A DNA stretch of 27,967 nt from G963676205 sp964342525 (GCA_964342525.1 CAYFGQ010000044.1:1-27967); one strand, 5' to 3'; positions 16,670-26,000 are shown, counted from the first letter of the stretch. Made by a program: numbers and translations. Notes: generated by a model from the sequence alone, not told the origin.

Positions 16670-17333
16670 GCTTATATCCTACCCCTCTTATTGAAATAAT
16701 ATATATTGGTTGTTTTGGGTTTTCTTCAATTTTTCCTCTAATTCTGCTTATAAGTACATCAATACTTTTTAATGAACTTTCGTATTTTATAGAGTCAATA
16801 TTTAAAAGTAACTCTTCACGATTTACAGAATAACCCTCTTTTTTGATAAAATATTTCATAATATTATATTCTGCATTGGTAAAAGATATGGCTTTACCAT
16901 TTTTAAAAATCTCTAGTTTTTCATCATCATATGTGAATACTTTGTGGTTTTCTTTTTCTTTTTCTTCTCTTTCTTTACCTCTACGTAAGATAGAGTTTAT
17001 TCTAAGAACTAATTCTTTTGGGTTGTATGGTTTTGGGATATAATCATCAGCACCATAATTAAAACAGATGGTTTTGTCATCTATATCACTCCTAGCACTT
17101 GAGATTATGATAGGGATATCTGATTTTGCACGTATAAGTTTACATACTTCGGTACCATCAAGCTCTGGCAATGATAGATCAAGGATCACAAGATCATATT
17201 TTTTTAGATTTAGTGCACTCATACCTAATTCTGGTGATTCATAGTTTGTTATATTTATATCATGTCCAGCTAAAAAGTCTGTAAGTAAAGATGCTATTTC
17301 TGTATCATCTTCTATCATAAGTATCTCTATCAA
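16656..17333 (-). CDS. ArsR/CprR-like OmpR-family response regulator
   Basis: A receiver domain (D9, D10, phosphoacceptor D52 in VILDLSLPELDG, K101 in YIPKPYN) is joined by a Glu/Lys-rich linker to a winged-helix output domain (SFTNAEYNIMKYF ... SIRGVGYKLV). It is the partner of the overlapping downstream kinase. The known homologues ArsRS and CprRS govern acid response and envelope or biofilm traits, so a cell-surface role is reasonable but not shown. The start is TTG at 17333 with a strong AAAGGGA 7 nt upstream. The in-frame ATG five codons later lacks a ribosome site. The 114-bp gap to the AraC pseudogene should carry its promoter. Confidence 0.9.
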   Translation of the reverse strand: MIEILMIEDDTEIASLLTDFLAGHDINITNYESPELGMSALNLKKYDLVILDLSLPELDGTEVCKLIRAKSDIPIIISSARSDIDDKTICFNYGADDYIPKPYNPKELVLRINSILRRGKEREEKEKENHKVFTYDDEKLEIFKNGKAISFTNAEYNIMKYFIKKEGYSVNREELLLNIDSIKYESSLKSIDVLISRIRGKIEENPKQPIYIISIRGVGYKLVNQ

Positions 17334-17414
17334 TATGTTCCCTTTTATTCTTTATTTTATCTATTATCGATGAAGTTTTGGCTTATTTTTCTAGGACATT
17401 ATAGTTTGATTTAG

Positions 17415-17431
17415 TAAATGAAAGGTATCAA
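17415..17431 (+). repeat. 17-nt direct repeat, left copy
   Basis: The sequence TAAATGAAAGGTATCAA is identical to 20308-20324. The two copies flank the AraC pseudogene and the truncated surface-protein gene. A chance match of this length within the window is not excluded. Confidence 0.5.
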
Positions 17432-17447
17432 GAAGAAAAGATATAGT

Positions 17448-18340
17448 TTATTTTTTTATTTCCTTTATAAAATTAAATAAATCCTTTTTTAGTCTTGTAG
17501 GGTTTGTATATCCAACTAAACTTGCTATTTTATTATATGTGAGATTTTGATCTGATTCATATAACTCATAGGCTTTTTCAAGTCTTATAAGTTTGAGATA
17601 ATCACTAAAGGAGTTATCTGTATTATTTTTAAGTTCTTCTCTTATATAGTACTCTGATACTTTAAATAGTTTTGAATATTATCTATTCTCTTTATTTTTC
17701 GTTCCATTAATTCTGGTAGTACAAATAAAAAAAGCTCATCTATTTTTAGTTGGATAATCTTATCTCCTAAAAGTCCCTTATTTATATTGTTTAATATTGA
17801 GTAAATTATATTTTTAATTATTGGATTATATTTTCCCTCCATATATAGTATTTTTTCAGAATTTTTATTTAATTCCATCTCTATGAGTTTACTAAAGGGT
17901 GTGTCAAATTCCATATAGTATCTTAAAATTGGCTCTAAAAGAGTAATATGGATAAAGGTCATGTCCGTATTTTTTTTATATGTAATATTACTTTTACCAC
18001 TATCATGAAATTTAGAGTTCCCAAAAGCCCAACCATCATTTTTATAATGGTGTTGGCCTTCTTTATAAAGATTTGATTCGATATTTCCTTTTAAAAGATA
18101 AACAAAATTAAAATAGGGAAGATCAAATTTACGAAAGTCTAGAATATTATAATTTTTAGAATATGCTTTCTGAATACTTACATGGTATAGATTTTTAGCA
18201 GTATATGAACTATGGGATAACATAATATCCTTATCTTCATAACCACCTTTATAGAAGTTTGGTTGAATCATCTCTAAATTGTTAAAAGTCCAAATTTTAA
18301 AAGAATCATCTGGACTTAAAATAATATCTTTGTTTTTCAT
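17448..18340 (-). pseudogene. AraC-family transcriptional regulator interrupted by a frameshift
   Basis: From the ATG at 18340 a 232-codon frame encodes an AraC-type sensing half and stops at 17642. Its last real residues are near KRIDNI. From about 17680 a different minus frame continues without a stop to 17448. It encodes a typical AraC double helix-turn-helix: KLFKVSEYYIREELKNN, SFSDYLKLIRLEKAYELY, then IASLVGYTNPTRLKKDL. One extra base near 17678 (ATT-TCA instead of ATTCA) would join them into a normal protein of about 297 residues. As written, the product lacks its DNA-binding domain. A real mutation, a phase-variable T-run and a sequencing error are all possible. It is divergent from the surface gene at 18571. 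Confidence 0.82.
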
Positions 18341-18384
18341 CTTATTATTTTAACAAATATTTATTTGAATCAATTATAAAAATA

Positions 18385-18495
18385 TTTACATATACTATGA
18401 AAGTTTTACAAATACTACGAATTGGGATTTTTTAATGAAATTATAGTTAAATTAGATTAAAATACTATGATTTATATAAATTGTAAATACTATTA
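18385..18495 (+). promoter_or_regulatory. Direct-repeat cluster, candidate AraC-family operator
   Basis: The sequence TTTACA(T/A)ATACTA(T/C)GAA occurs at 18385-18401 and again at 18405-18421, a 20-bp period. Shorter copies follow at 18461-18470 (AATACTATGA) and 18486-18495 (AATACTATTA). They lie in the 230-bp AT-rich gap between the divergent AraC pseudogene and the surface-protein gene. AraC-family proteins typically bind direct repeats about two helical turns apart. Confidence 0.5.
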
Positions 18496-18570
18496 AAATT
18501 TTTAGATAAAAATTATTTATACAACTATATTAAAATAATTTTATTTAGTAAAAAAGGAGGAAATGGTAAG

Positions 18571-20286
18571 GTGTTTAAACGGATTCTTTTTATTGGATAT
18601 TTATTGAATACAGTAAGTTTGTTTTCATCAACATTCAGTTTTAGTAGCGCAACAGATAATGGCTCTAATGTTACAGAAACAATAGATACAGTTAAATTAA
18701 CTGTAGTTTCTAGTTTAGGTAGTAAGGTAGGAGTAGCTGATGGTGGAGGATTTGGTGGTACTACATCTACTGCTGTATTAGCAGATTCAACAGCCTCTAG
18801 TGCTGCTCAAAGTATGACATTTACATTTGATAAGGCAGTAAATATAACTAAATTGAGAGCAGCAGATTCTTTTCAAGAAGCTACAGAAACTTGGGTATTT
18901 ACTCCAGATAAGGGAACTCCAGTAGAACAAGCAGTTCATATAAGTAATGGAGCAAATGTTGATTTTACAGACTGGAATGGGGTTACTAGTTTTACTATAA
19001 CTCCAAAAGATGGAACTGCTAATTCACATTTTGCCATTGATGATATACAGTTTACCGTGGCTAATGTAAATATTGCCCCTACTTTTGACTCTAATCCATC
19101 TACAAGTAGTATAACTCAAAGTGGTCTAACTCTATCTGGTAGTTTAGATGAAAATGGTACCGCATATTATGTTGTAGTTACAAATGGAGATACAGCCCCA
19201 ACAGCAGCAAATGTAAAAGCAGGACAAGCAAATGGAGGGGGTGCTGCTATAAAAAGTGGAAATATGGCTACAACTGGAGCTAATAATGACTTTAGTTTTA
19301 GTATCACTGGGCTAAGTAATGGTACAAGTTATGATGCCTATGTTTTTGCCCAAGATGATGAGAGTACTCCAAATGAGATGAATGATACGGCTGTATTAAA
19401 TAGTAAAGTAGATTTTACAACATTAGATATAATTCCTCCTGTAGTCCAATCAATAGTCCCACAAGGCTCACCACGTGCAGATGCTGTTTCTGTAGATTTT
19501 AGAGTAACCTTTGATGAAAATGTAAGTAATGTTTCAACTGGTGATTTTGAACTTACAAAAACATCATCAGCTAATGGAACAATATCATCTGTATCAGAAG
19601 TTAATGCTACAACCAAAGATGTAACAGTAAACTCAATATCAGGTGTGGGTACATTAAGACTTGATCTTAAATCAAATACAGATATTACAGATGCTAGCGG
19701 AAATGGAAATGGTACAAATGGGAATGTTGCAGCATATACAAGTGGTACAACCCATACTGTTCTTATTCCTAATAGTGATGCAAGTTTAAGTGCAGCAAAT
19801 GGAGTAGATGAATCCTCAATGATATCTCTTCCTAGTACAGCTAATACTTTAGCCCAAAAAGTAAATCTATTTGATTTTAATATTAGTGATGGAGGAGGGG
19901 GAGATACCCTTAGTACAAATGTAAATCAAATAGTTATAAATACTTCAGGAACAGGACCTTTTGATAAGGTAAAATGGCTATTAAATGGATCAGATGTTTC
20001 AAATATTGAAGGAAATTATAGTAGCGATAAAATCACTTTCTCAGATATTAATATCTCTATATCAGATGGTTCTAGTGAGATATATACCCTAAGTGGATAT
20101 TTTAAAAATCCTACAGGATTAATAGATAATTCAACCTTTGGATTTAGTGTAGATGGAGATACCGATCTTACTCTTGAAAGTAATAAAACACAAATGGCTA
20201 CAACAAGTGCAGTAACAAATTCTACAAATGCAAAAGTAGATATAAGAGCTACTAGGCTTATATTTAAAATAATGCCAAGTAATTAG
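18571..20286 (+). CDS. Exported beta-sandwich surface protein, probably truncated at the C terminus
   Basis: The GTG start has AAAGGAGG 10 nt upstream. The 571-residue product has an N-terminal hydrophobic signal (ILFIGYLLNTVSLFSS), a lectin-like or anchor-type beta domain (to about 165), and a fibronectin-like domain (about 168-288). An Ig-like domain begins PPVVQSIVPQ (about 290-400), and a further beta domain begins DASLSAANG. Composition is rich in Ser, Thr, Asn and Gly with almost no Cys, typical of secreted adhesin-type proteins. It ends abruptly at IRATRLIFKIMPSN. In related proteins the similar phrase 'ATxLxFxxQPS' opens another repeat, so the rest seems lost. There is no membrane anchor, sorting motif or type I secretion tail. 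Confidence 0.78.
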   Translation: MFKRILFIGYLLNTVSLFSSTFSFSSATDNGSNVTETIDTVKLTVVSSLGSKVGVADGGGFGGTTSTAVLADSTASSAAQSMTFTFDKAVNITKLRAADSFQEATETWVFTPDKGTPVEQAVHISNGANVDFTDWNGVTSFTITPKDGTANSHFAIDDIQFTVANVNIAPTFDSNPSTSSITQSGLTLSGSLDENGTAYYVVVTNGDTAPTAANVKAGQANGGGAAIKSGNMATTGANNDFSFSITGLSNGTSYDAYVFAQDDESTPNEMNDTAVLNSKVDFTTLDIIPPVVQSIVPQGSPRADAVSVDFRVTFDENVSNVSTGDFELTKTSSANGTISSVSEVNATTKDVTVNSISGVGTLRLDLKSNTDITDASGNGNGTNGNVAAYTSGTTHTVLIPNSDASLSAANGVDESSMISLPSTANTLAQKVNLFDFNISDGGGGDTLSTNVNQIVINTSGTGPFDKVKWLLNGSDVSNIEGNYSSDKITFSDINISISDGSSEIYTLSGYFKNPTGLIDNSTFGFSVDGDTDLTLESNKTQMATTSAVTNSTNAKVDIRATRLIFKIMPSN

Positions 20287-20307
20287 GATGATAAAACAAA
20301 AATTTCA

Positions 20308-20324
20308 TAAATGAAAGGTATCAA
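20308..20324 (+). repeat. 17-nt direct repeat, right copy
   Basis: This is identical to 17415-17431. It lies 22 bp beyond the stop codon of the truncated surface gene, between it and the convergent regulator gene. Confidence 0.5.
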
Positions 20325-20339
20325 TTTAAATAGATTTTG

Positions 20340-21020
20340 TTAGTTTTTTAATATATAACCATAGTTCACAATATTTTTAATATTTAAATTTGGAGTTTTT
20401 TTCTTAAGTCTAGATATTGTATCTCTGATTGTTGAGTTTGAGATATTTGGGTTTTCCCAAACTTTATCTTTGAGTGTATCATAGGAAATATTGTGGTTTA
20501 TGTTTTTACAAAATATATCTAAAAGATCTAACTCTTTTTTTGTTAAATCTATGATTTTATTATTTATTGTAAAAGTTTTATTTGTAAGATTATATCTTTG
20601 TTCATTGCCTAAATTTATTATTGTATTTGACTTTTGAATGATTTCGGGTTTGTTATCTTTAATCTTTTTTGTAGCTAACATTAATGAAATCTTTACATCA
20701 ACTTTTTCAAAAGGTTTGATAAGATATCCATAAATATTTGTCTCACTTGCTTCTAAAACTGTAGAGGAGTCAGTATAGGCTGTAGTAAAAATGATGGGTA
20801 GAGTATATTCTTTATTAAGAATTTTTGCACATTTAATACCATCTGTATTACCTTTGATATTAATATCCATGAAGACTAAATCTATCTTATGTTTTTTTAT
20901 AATATTTAAGGCATCTTTCATATTTGTACAATCATAGATATCTTTATGTCCAAGTGATTCTAAAATATCTATTAAATAGTAAGAACTAACTATCTCATCT
21001 TCAACTATTAGTATATTCAA
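20340..21020 (-). CDS. Response regulator with winged-helix output, partner of the 7TMR-DISM kinase
   Basis: A receiver domain (E7, D8, phosphoacceptor D52 in VFMDINIKGNTDG, Thr in IIFTTAY, K102 in LIKPFE) is followed by a C-terminal winged-helix-like DNA-binding domain (LTKKELDLLDIF ... STIRDTISRLKKK ... IVNYGYIL). The receiver is of the MDI-x-I-x-G-xx-DGI kind usually paired with HisKA_2 kinases. The TTG start has AGGAG 8 nt upstream and lies 26 nt after the kinase stop, so it is in the same operon. A tandem 11-bp repeat upstream of the kinase and the divergent surface operon is a candidate binding site. Confidence 0.88.
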   Translation of the reverse strand: MNILIVEDEIVSSYYLIDILESLGHKDIYDCTNMKDALNIIKKHKIDLVFMDINIKGNTDGIKCAKILNKEYTLPIIFTTAYTDSSTVLEASETNIYGYLIKPFEKVDVKISLMLATKKIKDNKPEIIQKSNTIINLGNEQRYNLTNKTFTINNKIIDLTKKELDLLDIFCKNINHNISYDTLKDKVWENPNISNSTIRDTISRLKKKTPNLNIKNIVNYGYILKN

Positions 21021-21046
21021 TTTTTACTCTCCTAAATAACATCTCT

Positions 21047-22837
21047 TTAAGTTTCAAATAGTAAATTAAATTTCATACCATTTTCTTTGATAAAGTTATA
21101 TTCTGAGTTTTTCAGTCTATCACAAAATTGCTCTATTATATTTAGCCCTAAACCTTTATTTTGACTTTGAAATTCAAAACCTTTTCCTGTATCTTGAATA
21201 TCTAATGATATTTTATTTTCATTTTTTACTAGTTTTATCTTTACACTAAAATTTTCATTTATTTTATTGTGTTTTATCGTATTGGTAAACACTTCATTGA
21301 TAATAACCCCTAGGGATATAGCACTATCAAAATCAATAGATATCTCATCTATTTGGGAATCTATTTTTACCAAAGGATAGCTAGAGGATATATTGTGTAC
21401 TATTTCATTTAAATACTCTTTAGTATTTATTTTTGAAATGTTTTTAGAATTGTATAAATACTCATGTATTGTTGACATAGATTTAATACGATTTATCAAA
21501 TTTTTAGTATTTGCATTGTTTTCTTTTTTATTTTCAAAGTGAATTATACCTATTATCATATGAAAATTGTTTTTTATTCTATGGTGTAGTTCTTTTAATA
21601 ATAATTCTTTTTCTTCAAGTAAGGAGCTTATTCTTTTAGTTCTTTTGGAAATTCTATTTTCTAAAATAGTTTCATTTTCTGATTTCATTTTAATTAAAGT
21701 ATTTTGGGCTTTTATAGTTTCATCTTTTAGTTCATTGTATCTATTTGATAATATAAGTGCAAATATAGATACCTCTACAAATACCATATAATAAAACCCA
21801 TATCTTGTATAATGATTGTGTTCAAAATTTCCGCCTATCATAGAGACAAAAAAATAAAAAGAGATCAAATATAAAGATATCGCAAATAAATAATATATAG
21901 ATTTTGATCTATCTTTAAAAGCAATAATTAATGCGACAATAACTAATATTATTAAAAATATAGAGTTTGATGTTGATGTTACTTTTGCCCAAGGATGAAA
22001 AGAAAAAATATAAAGTGTTGCAAAGATAAAGGATATACCAGCAAATAGTTTCATAATAAGATCAATCTTAGGAAGATACTTTTTTGTTTCTAAAAATTGT
22101 AAAGAAAAAAGTATAAAAAAACCTGTGGCAAAAGTACCTGTAAACTGTATTTTATACAAGTAGTGTGCTAAATCAAAATATGCCAATAATCCACTCATAT
22201 TTAAAAGATATACATATAAAAAGAAAATATAAGAGCTATAGTAAAAATATATAGACTCTTTTAATTTTAAAAATAAAAAAAAGTTAAATACAAAAATAAT
22301 AGTTAAAGTTCCAAATAAAAATATAAAAAAACTATTTATACCTAAATAGTTATTTAGATAAAAACTTTCTTTTTCATATAGTATAAACTCTCCAAAATAT
22401 GCAAAATGGGCTTTTAGTTTTATATAAAGAGTTTTACTTTGGTTTTTTTGGATATTTAGGTTAAATGCTAGTTTATTTGATTTAATTTCCCTATCTTGTA
22501 TTTTTTGTCTTAATCCCGTAGTGTGTTTTTTCTCTTCATAAAGTTCAAATATTTCATAAAAGCTTTCATTTACAGTAAATACAAAATTCTCTTTTTCACT
22601 ATTGTTTTTGATTTTGATTTTAAACCAAAAACTCCCTTTACTTCTTCCTAAAGTAAATTTATTTGAAGTGGTGTTAGTGAATTGTTTTTTTTTTATATCA
22701 TTTATATCAAATTGTGAGTTTTTATCCTCTAAATAGGATATATTGAAGTCTTTATAAACATTATTTTTCCATACTTTTATGTCTGCAGAACTTAAAGCAA
22801 AAGATATAAATAAGGCTATAAGTATTGTAAATCTCAA
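21047..22837 (-). CDS. 7TMR-DISM sensor histidine kinase (HisKA_2 type)
   Basis: The 596-residue protein has a signal peptide (to about Ala18) and an extracytoplasmic beta-sandwich 7TMR-DISM sensor domain (about 20-160; LGRSKGSFWFKIKIKN). Seven hydrophobic membrane segments follow (about 165-365), then a coiled coil (370-410). A HisKA_2 domain has the phosphorylatable His in LLKELHHRIKNNFHM (H418/H419). The HATPase domain has an N box (NEVFTNTIKH), an intact G1 box (DTGKGF) and a G2 box (KGLGLNII). DISM sensors are thought to bind carbohydrate or other small ligands outside the membrane. The start is TTG at 22837 with AAAGG upstream; an extended -10 (22880-22872) lies before it. Confidence 0.9.
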   Translation of the reverse strand: MRFTILIALFISFALSSADIKVWKNNVYKDFNISYLEDKNSQFDINDIKKKQFTNTTSNKFTLGRSKGSFWFKIKIKNNSEKENFVFTVNESFYEIFELYEEKKHTTGLRQKIQDREIKSNKLAFNLNIQKNQSKTLYIKLKAHFAYFGEFILYEKESFYLNNYLGINSFFIFLFGTLTIIFVFNFFLFLKLKESIYFYYSSYIFFLYVYLLNMSGLLAYFDLAHYLYKIQFTGTFATGFFILFSLQFLETKKYLPKIDLIMKLFAGISFIFATLYIFSFHPWAKVTSTSNSIFLIILVIVALIIAFKDRSKSIYYLFAISLYLISFYFFVSMIGGNFEHNHYTRYGFYYMVFVEVSIFALILSNRYNELKDETIKAQNTLIKMKSENETILENRISKRTKRISSLLEEKELLLKELHHRIKNNFHMIIGIIHFENKKENNANTKNLINRIKSMSTIHEYLYNSKNISKINTKEYLNEIVHNISSSYPLVKIDSQIDEISIDFDSAISLGVIINEVFTNTIKHNKINENFSVKIKLVKNENKISLDIQDTGKGFEFQSQNKGLGLNIIEQFCDRLKNSEYNFIKENGMKFNLLFET

Positions 22838-22871
22838 TTATTTTAGACCTTTGGTTTTATTGTACTTGATA

Positions 22872-22880
22872 ATTATACCA
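22872..22880 (-). promoter_or_regulatory. Extended -10 promoter element of the DISM kinase operon
   Basis: TGGTATAAT on the minus strand is a textbook extended -10. It would start transcription near 22865, giving a leader of about 28 nt. Confidence 0.6.
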
Positions 22881-22898
22881 TAAAAATAAATTATTTTT

Positions 22899-22916
22899 CC
22901 GTCATTATTCCGTCAG
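22899..22916. promoter_or_regulatory. Tandem CCGTCAT/CCGTCAG repeat, candidate response-regulator site
   Basis: Two heptamers (22899-22905 and 22910-22916) are spaced 11 bp start to start, one helical turn. They stand out as C/G-containing in an AT-rich divergent promoter region. They sit just upstream of the kinase -10 and about 50-70 bp upstream of a TATAGT (22968-22973) serving the surface operon at 23011. OmpR-like winged-helix regulators commonly bind such head-to-tail repeats. Confidence 0.45.
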
Positions 22917-22967
22917 CACTAAGGTAAGATATTAAAAGCAATTTTACAAGAAAAAAAACTGGATCCT

Positions 22968-22973
22968 TATAGT
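22968..22973 (+). promoter_or_regulatory. Candidate -10 for the surface-protein operon
   Basis: TATAGT would give a start near 22980 and a leader of about 30 nt containing AAAGGAG (22998-23004). No convincing -35 is seen. Confidence 0.4.
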
Positions 22974-23010
22974 CATAGGATTTTAATAAAAGAGTTTAAA
23001 AGGAGTATGT

Positions 23011-26000
23011 ATGGGAGTGAAAAAGTTAAGTTTTTTTAAAAGGCTTTTTTTTATTTTATGTGCGGTGAGTAGCTTTTCTCAAGCAGCTACAACTTTAGAA
23101 GATGGAGATATAGCATTTACTAGGTTTGTTTCAGATAATGATCAATTTTCTTTTGTTTTTTTGAATAATGTTGAATCAGGAACTATTTTTTATATTACTG
23201 ATGAATCTTATATTGGTCCTGGATTTGAGACAAGTGAAAGTACTATAAAATTTACTGCGACTACAAATATATCTCCAGGTGAAGAGGTTCATATTGATAC
23301 TAAAAATATGTCAATGAGCACTACATCATCAAATACACTTGGAACGATTGAAAGTGTAGGTACAAAAGATCCTACAAATGGAGATATGTTAGCTTCTGCA
23401 GGGGATAGTCTTTTTGTCTATCAAGGAACTGCTACTTCTCCTACAATTATATCTGGAATTAATGCAAACCAAGGAGATACGGGAACCTCTGGAAATGCTT
23501 GGAATACATCACCAAGTATTTTTACAACAAAAATTCCAACTGGTAAAACTAATGGAGTAAATGGTTTTTTTGGACTTTTCCCTAATGGTTTAAATACTGA
23601 GGTTGATAATGCAAGATATAAAAGTGGCGCAACACACTCTGGAAATAAGGCTACTATTTTAGCTGCAATTATGGATTATACTAAGTGGGACTTTAGTAAT
23701 TCTACTTGGTATAATGTAAGTGTTACTGCATTTGATGTAAGTTTAAATACGGCTCCTACAATAAGTGGAGCAGAATCAAATCAAACAGTAAATGACAATG
23801 CAGGAGCTATGACTCCATTTAGCTCAGTTGTATTAGCCGATGGGGATGATGATAATATTTCAGTTACCCTTAGTCTTGATACCGCGGCTAAAGGAACTCT
23901 ATCAAGTAGTTCTATTGCTAGTGGAACTGTAGCAAGCGTACAAAGTGCATTAAGAGCTATCACTTTTACTCCAGCAGAAAATAGAGTAAAATCAGGAAAT
24001 ACAGAAACTACAACCATTACAATCACTGTAAATGATGGTACTGTAGATACAAATAGCTCCAATACAACTATCATATCAACTTCAATAAATGATGCTCCAA
24101 GTATTACATCAAGTGCAGTAACCGCTGTAAATGAAGATAGTACATACACTTATACCTTAAGTGGAAGTGATATAGATGGGGATGATTTAAATTGGAGTGT
24201 AAAGGCTGGTACTAGTTTACCTTCTTGGCTTAGTCTGAATTCTAGTACTACTGTATCTACCTTTGCAGGGAGTGGAGTTGCAGGAGGTGATAATGGTGTA
24301 GGAACTTCTGCATCATTTTATGTTCCGAAGGATATTGCAGTAGATAGGGATGGAAATTTTTATGTAACAGATTATTTTAATAATACAATAAGAAAAATTA
24401 CACCAGATGCTAATGTAACTACATTTGCATCTGGACTTAATAGACCTCAAGGAATAGCAGTAGATAGTAGTGGAAATGTTTATGTAGGGAATAGAGATAG
24501 GCATGACATAAAAAAAATTACACCAGATGGAACTGTAACTAGATTTGCAGGAGGAAGTTCTGGGGATTCTGTGGGAGGTTATACTGCTTTTAAAAACCCT
24601 GATGGAGTAGCAGTAGATAGTAGTGGAAATGTTTATGTAGCTGATACAGGTAACCATAAAATAAAAAAAATCACACCGGATGGATCTTCAAGCCTACTTG
24701 CAGGAAGTGGAAGTTCTGGAAGTACTGATGGTGTAGGAGGTTTGGCATCTTTTAATAATCCAACTAGAGTAGCAGTAGATAGTAGTGGAAATGTTTATGT
24801 AGCTGATACAGGTAACTATAAAATAAGAAAAATTACACCAGATGGTAATGTAACTACATTTGCATCAACAAGTGCATCTGGAATTACAATAGGTAGAAAT
24901 GGAAATATTTATGTAGTTAGTGGTGGAATAAAAGAAATCACACCAAATGGAAATATAGCTGCTTTGGTATCAATTACTAGACCATCAGGAATTATAGAAG
25001 ATAGTAGTGGAAATTTTTATGTAACTACTTCTGGAGATGTTTATGCAACTAATAGTAATTATCATTTTATTAAAAAAATAGAAAGAACAAAAATATTAAC
25101 AGGAAGCCCAACAAATAATGACGTAGGAATACATGATGTAAATTTAACTTTAAGTGATGGTACAAGTAGCATTGAACATAACTTTCAAATTACAGTAAAT
25201 AATGTAAATGATGTTCCAACAGCATCAAATATAAATTTTACAATAGACGAAGATACAAATAAAACTTTTAGTAGCAATGACTTTAATTTTAGTGATGTAG
25301 ATAATGGAGATTCCTTAGAATCTATTTTTATAACAAGTTTAGCTACAAAAGGATCTCTAAAACTAAATGATACAAATGTAAGCCTAAACCAAGAGATAAA
25401 TAATACAAGTATCTCAAACCTAAAGTTTGTACCAAATCCAAATGAAAATGGGACACCATACTCAATATTCCAATTTAAAGTAAATGATGGAGAAGCAAAA
25501 TCAAGTAGTTCTTATAGTGCAACCATAAATGTAACAGCAGTAGATGATACTCCAGTAATAAATACAATTTTACCTCCAAACCTAAATGAAGACTTTAGTG
25601 AATATAACATAACAATACCAGCAAGTGATGCAGAGGGAGATAGTATAAGCTATAGTGTATCAAGTTCAAATAGTTCTATAGTAACAGTAAGTGAGATAAA
25701 TGGAACATTAGTAATAAACTCAGTAGAAAATGCAAATGGTACAGCCACAATAGAAGTAAATGCAACAGCAAATGGAAAAACAACAAGTCAAACATTTAAT
25801 ATAAATGTAAACTCAGTAAATGATGCACCAGTATGGAATATAGGAGATCAAAACGTAAGTGAAGGAGCCATATTAAGAGTAGCTTTATATGATCATATAA
25901 CAGATGTAGAGAATAATACATCCATGAGTTTTTATGCAGAGGGGAATGATACAAGCCTAGCAGATGTAACAATAGATAGTAGCACCTTAGTAGTTAATGC

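Noticed and set aside
17642..18340. Treating the 232-codon frame as a complete gene of unknown function
   Set aside because: The adjacent frame encodes the missing AraC DNA-binding domain, so a frameshifted AraC gene explains it better.
24313..24657. 114-codon antisense frame under the propeller region
   Set aside because: It is the mirror of the repetitive NHL coding sequence, with repeated YINISTTIYC phrases arising from the sense repeat and no ribosome site.
24455..24816. Regularly spaced direct repeats resembling a CRISPR array
   Set aside because: Spacing is 153 and 162 bp, in frame, and encodes NHL blade motifs; no short palindromic repeat-spacer structure.
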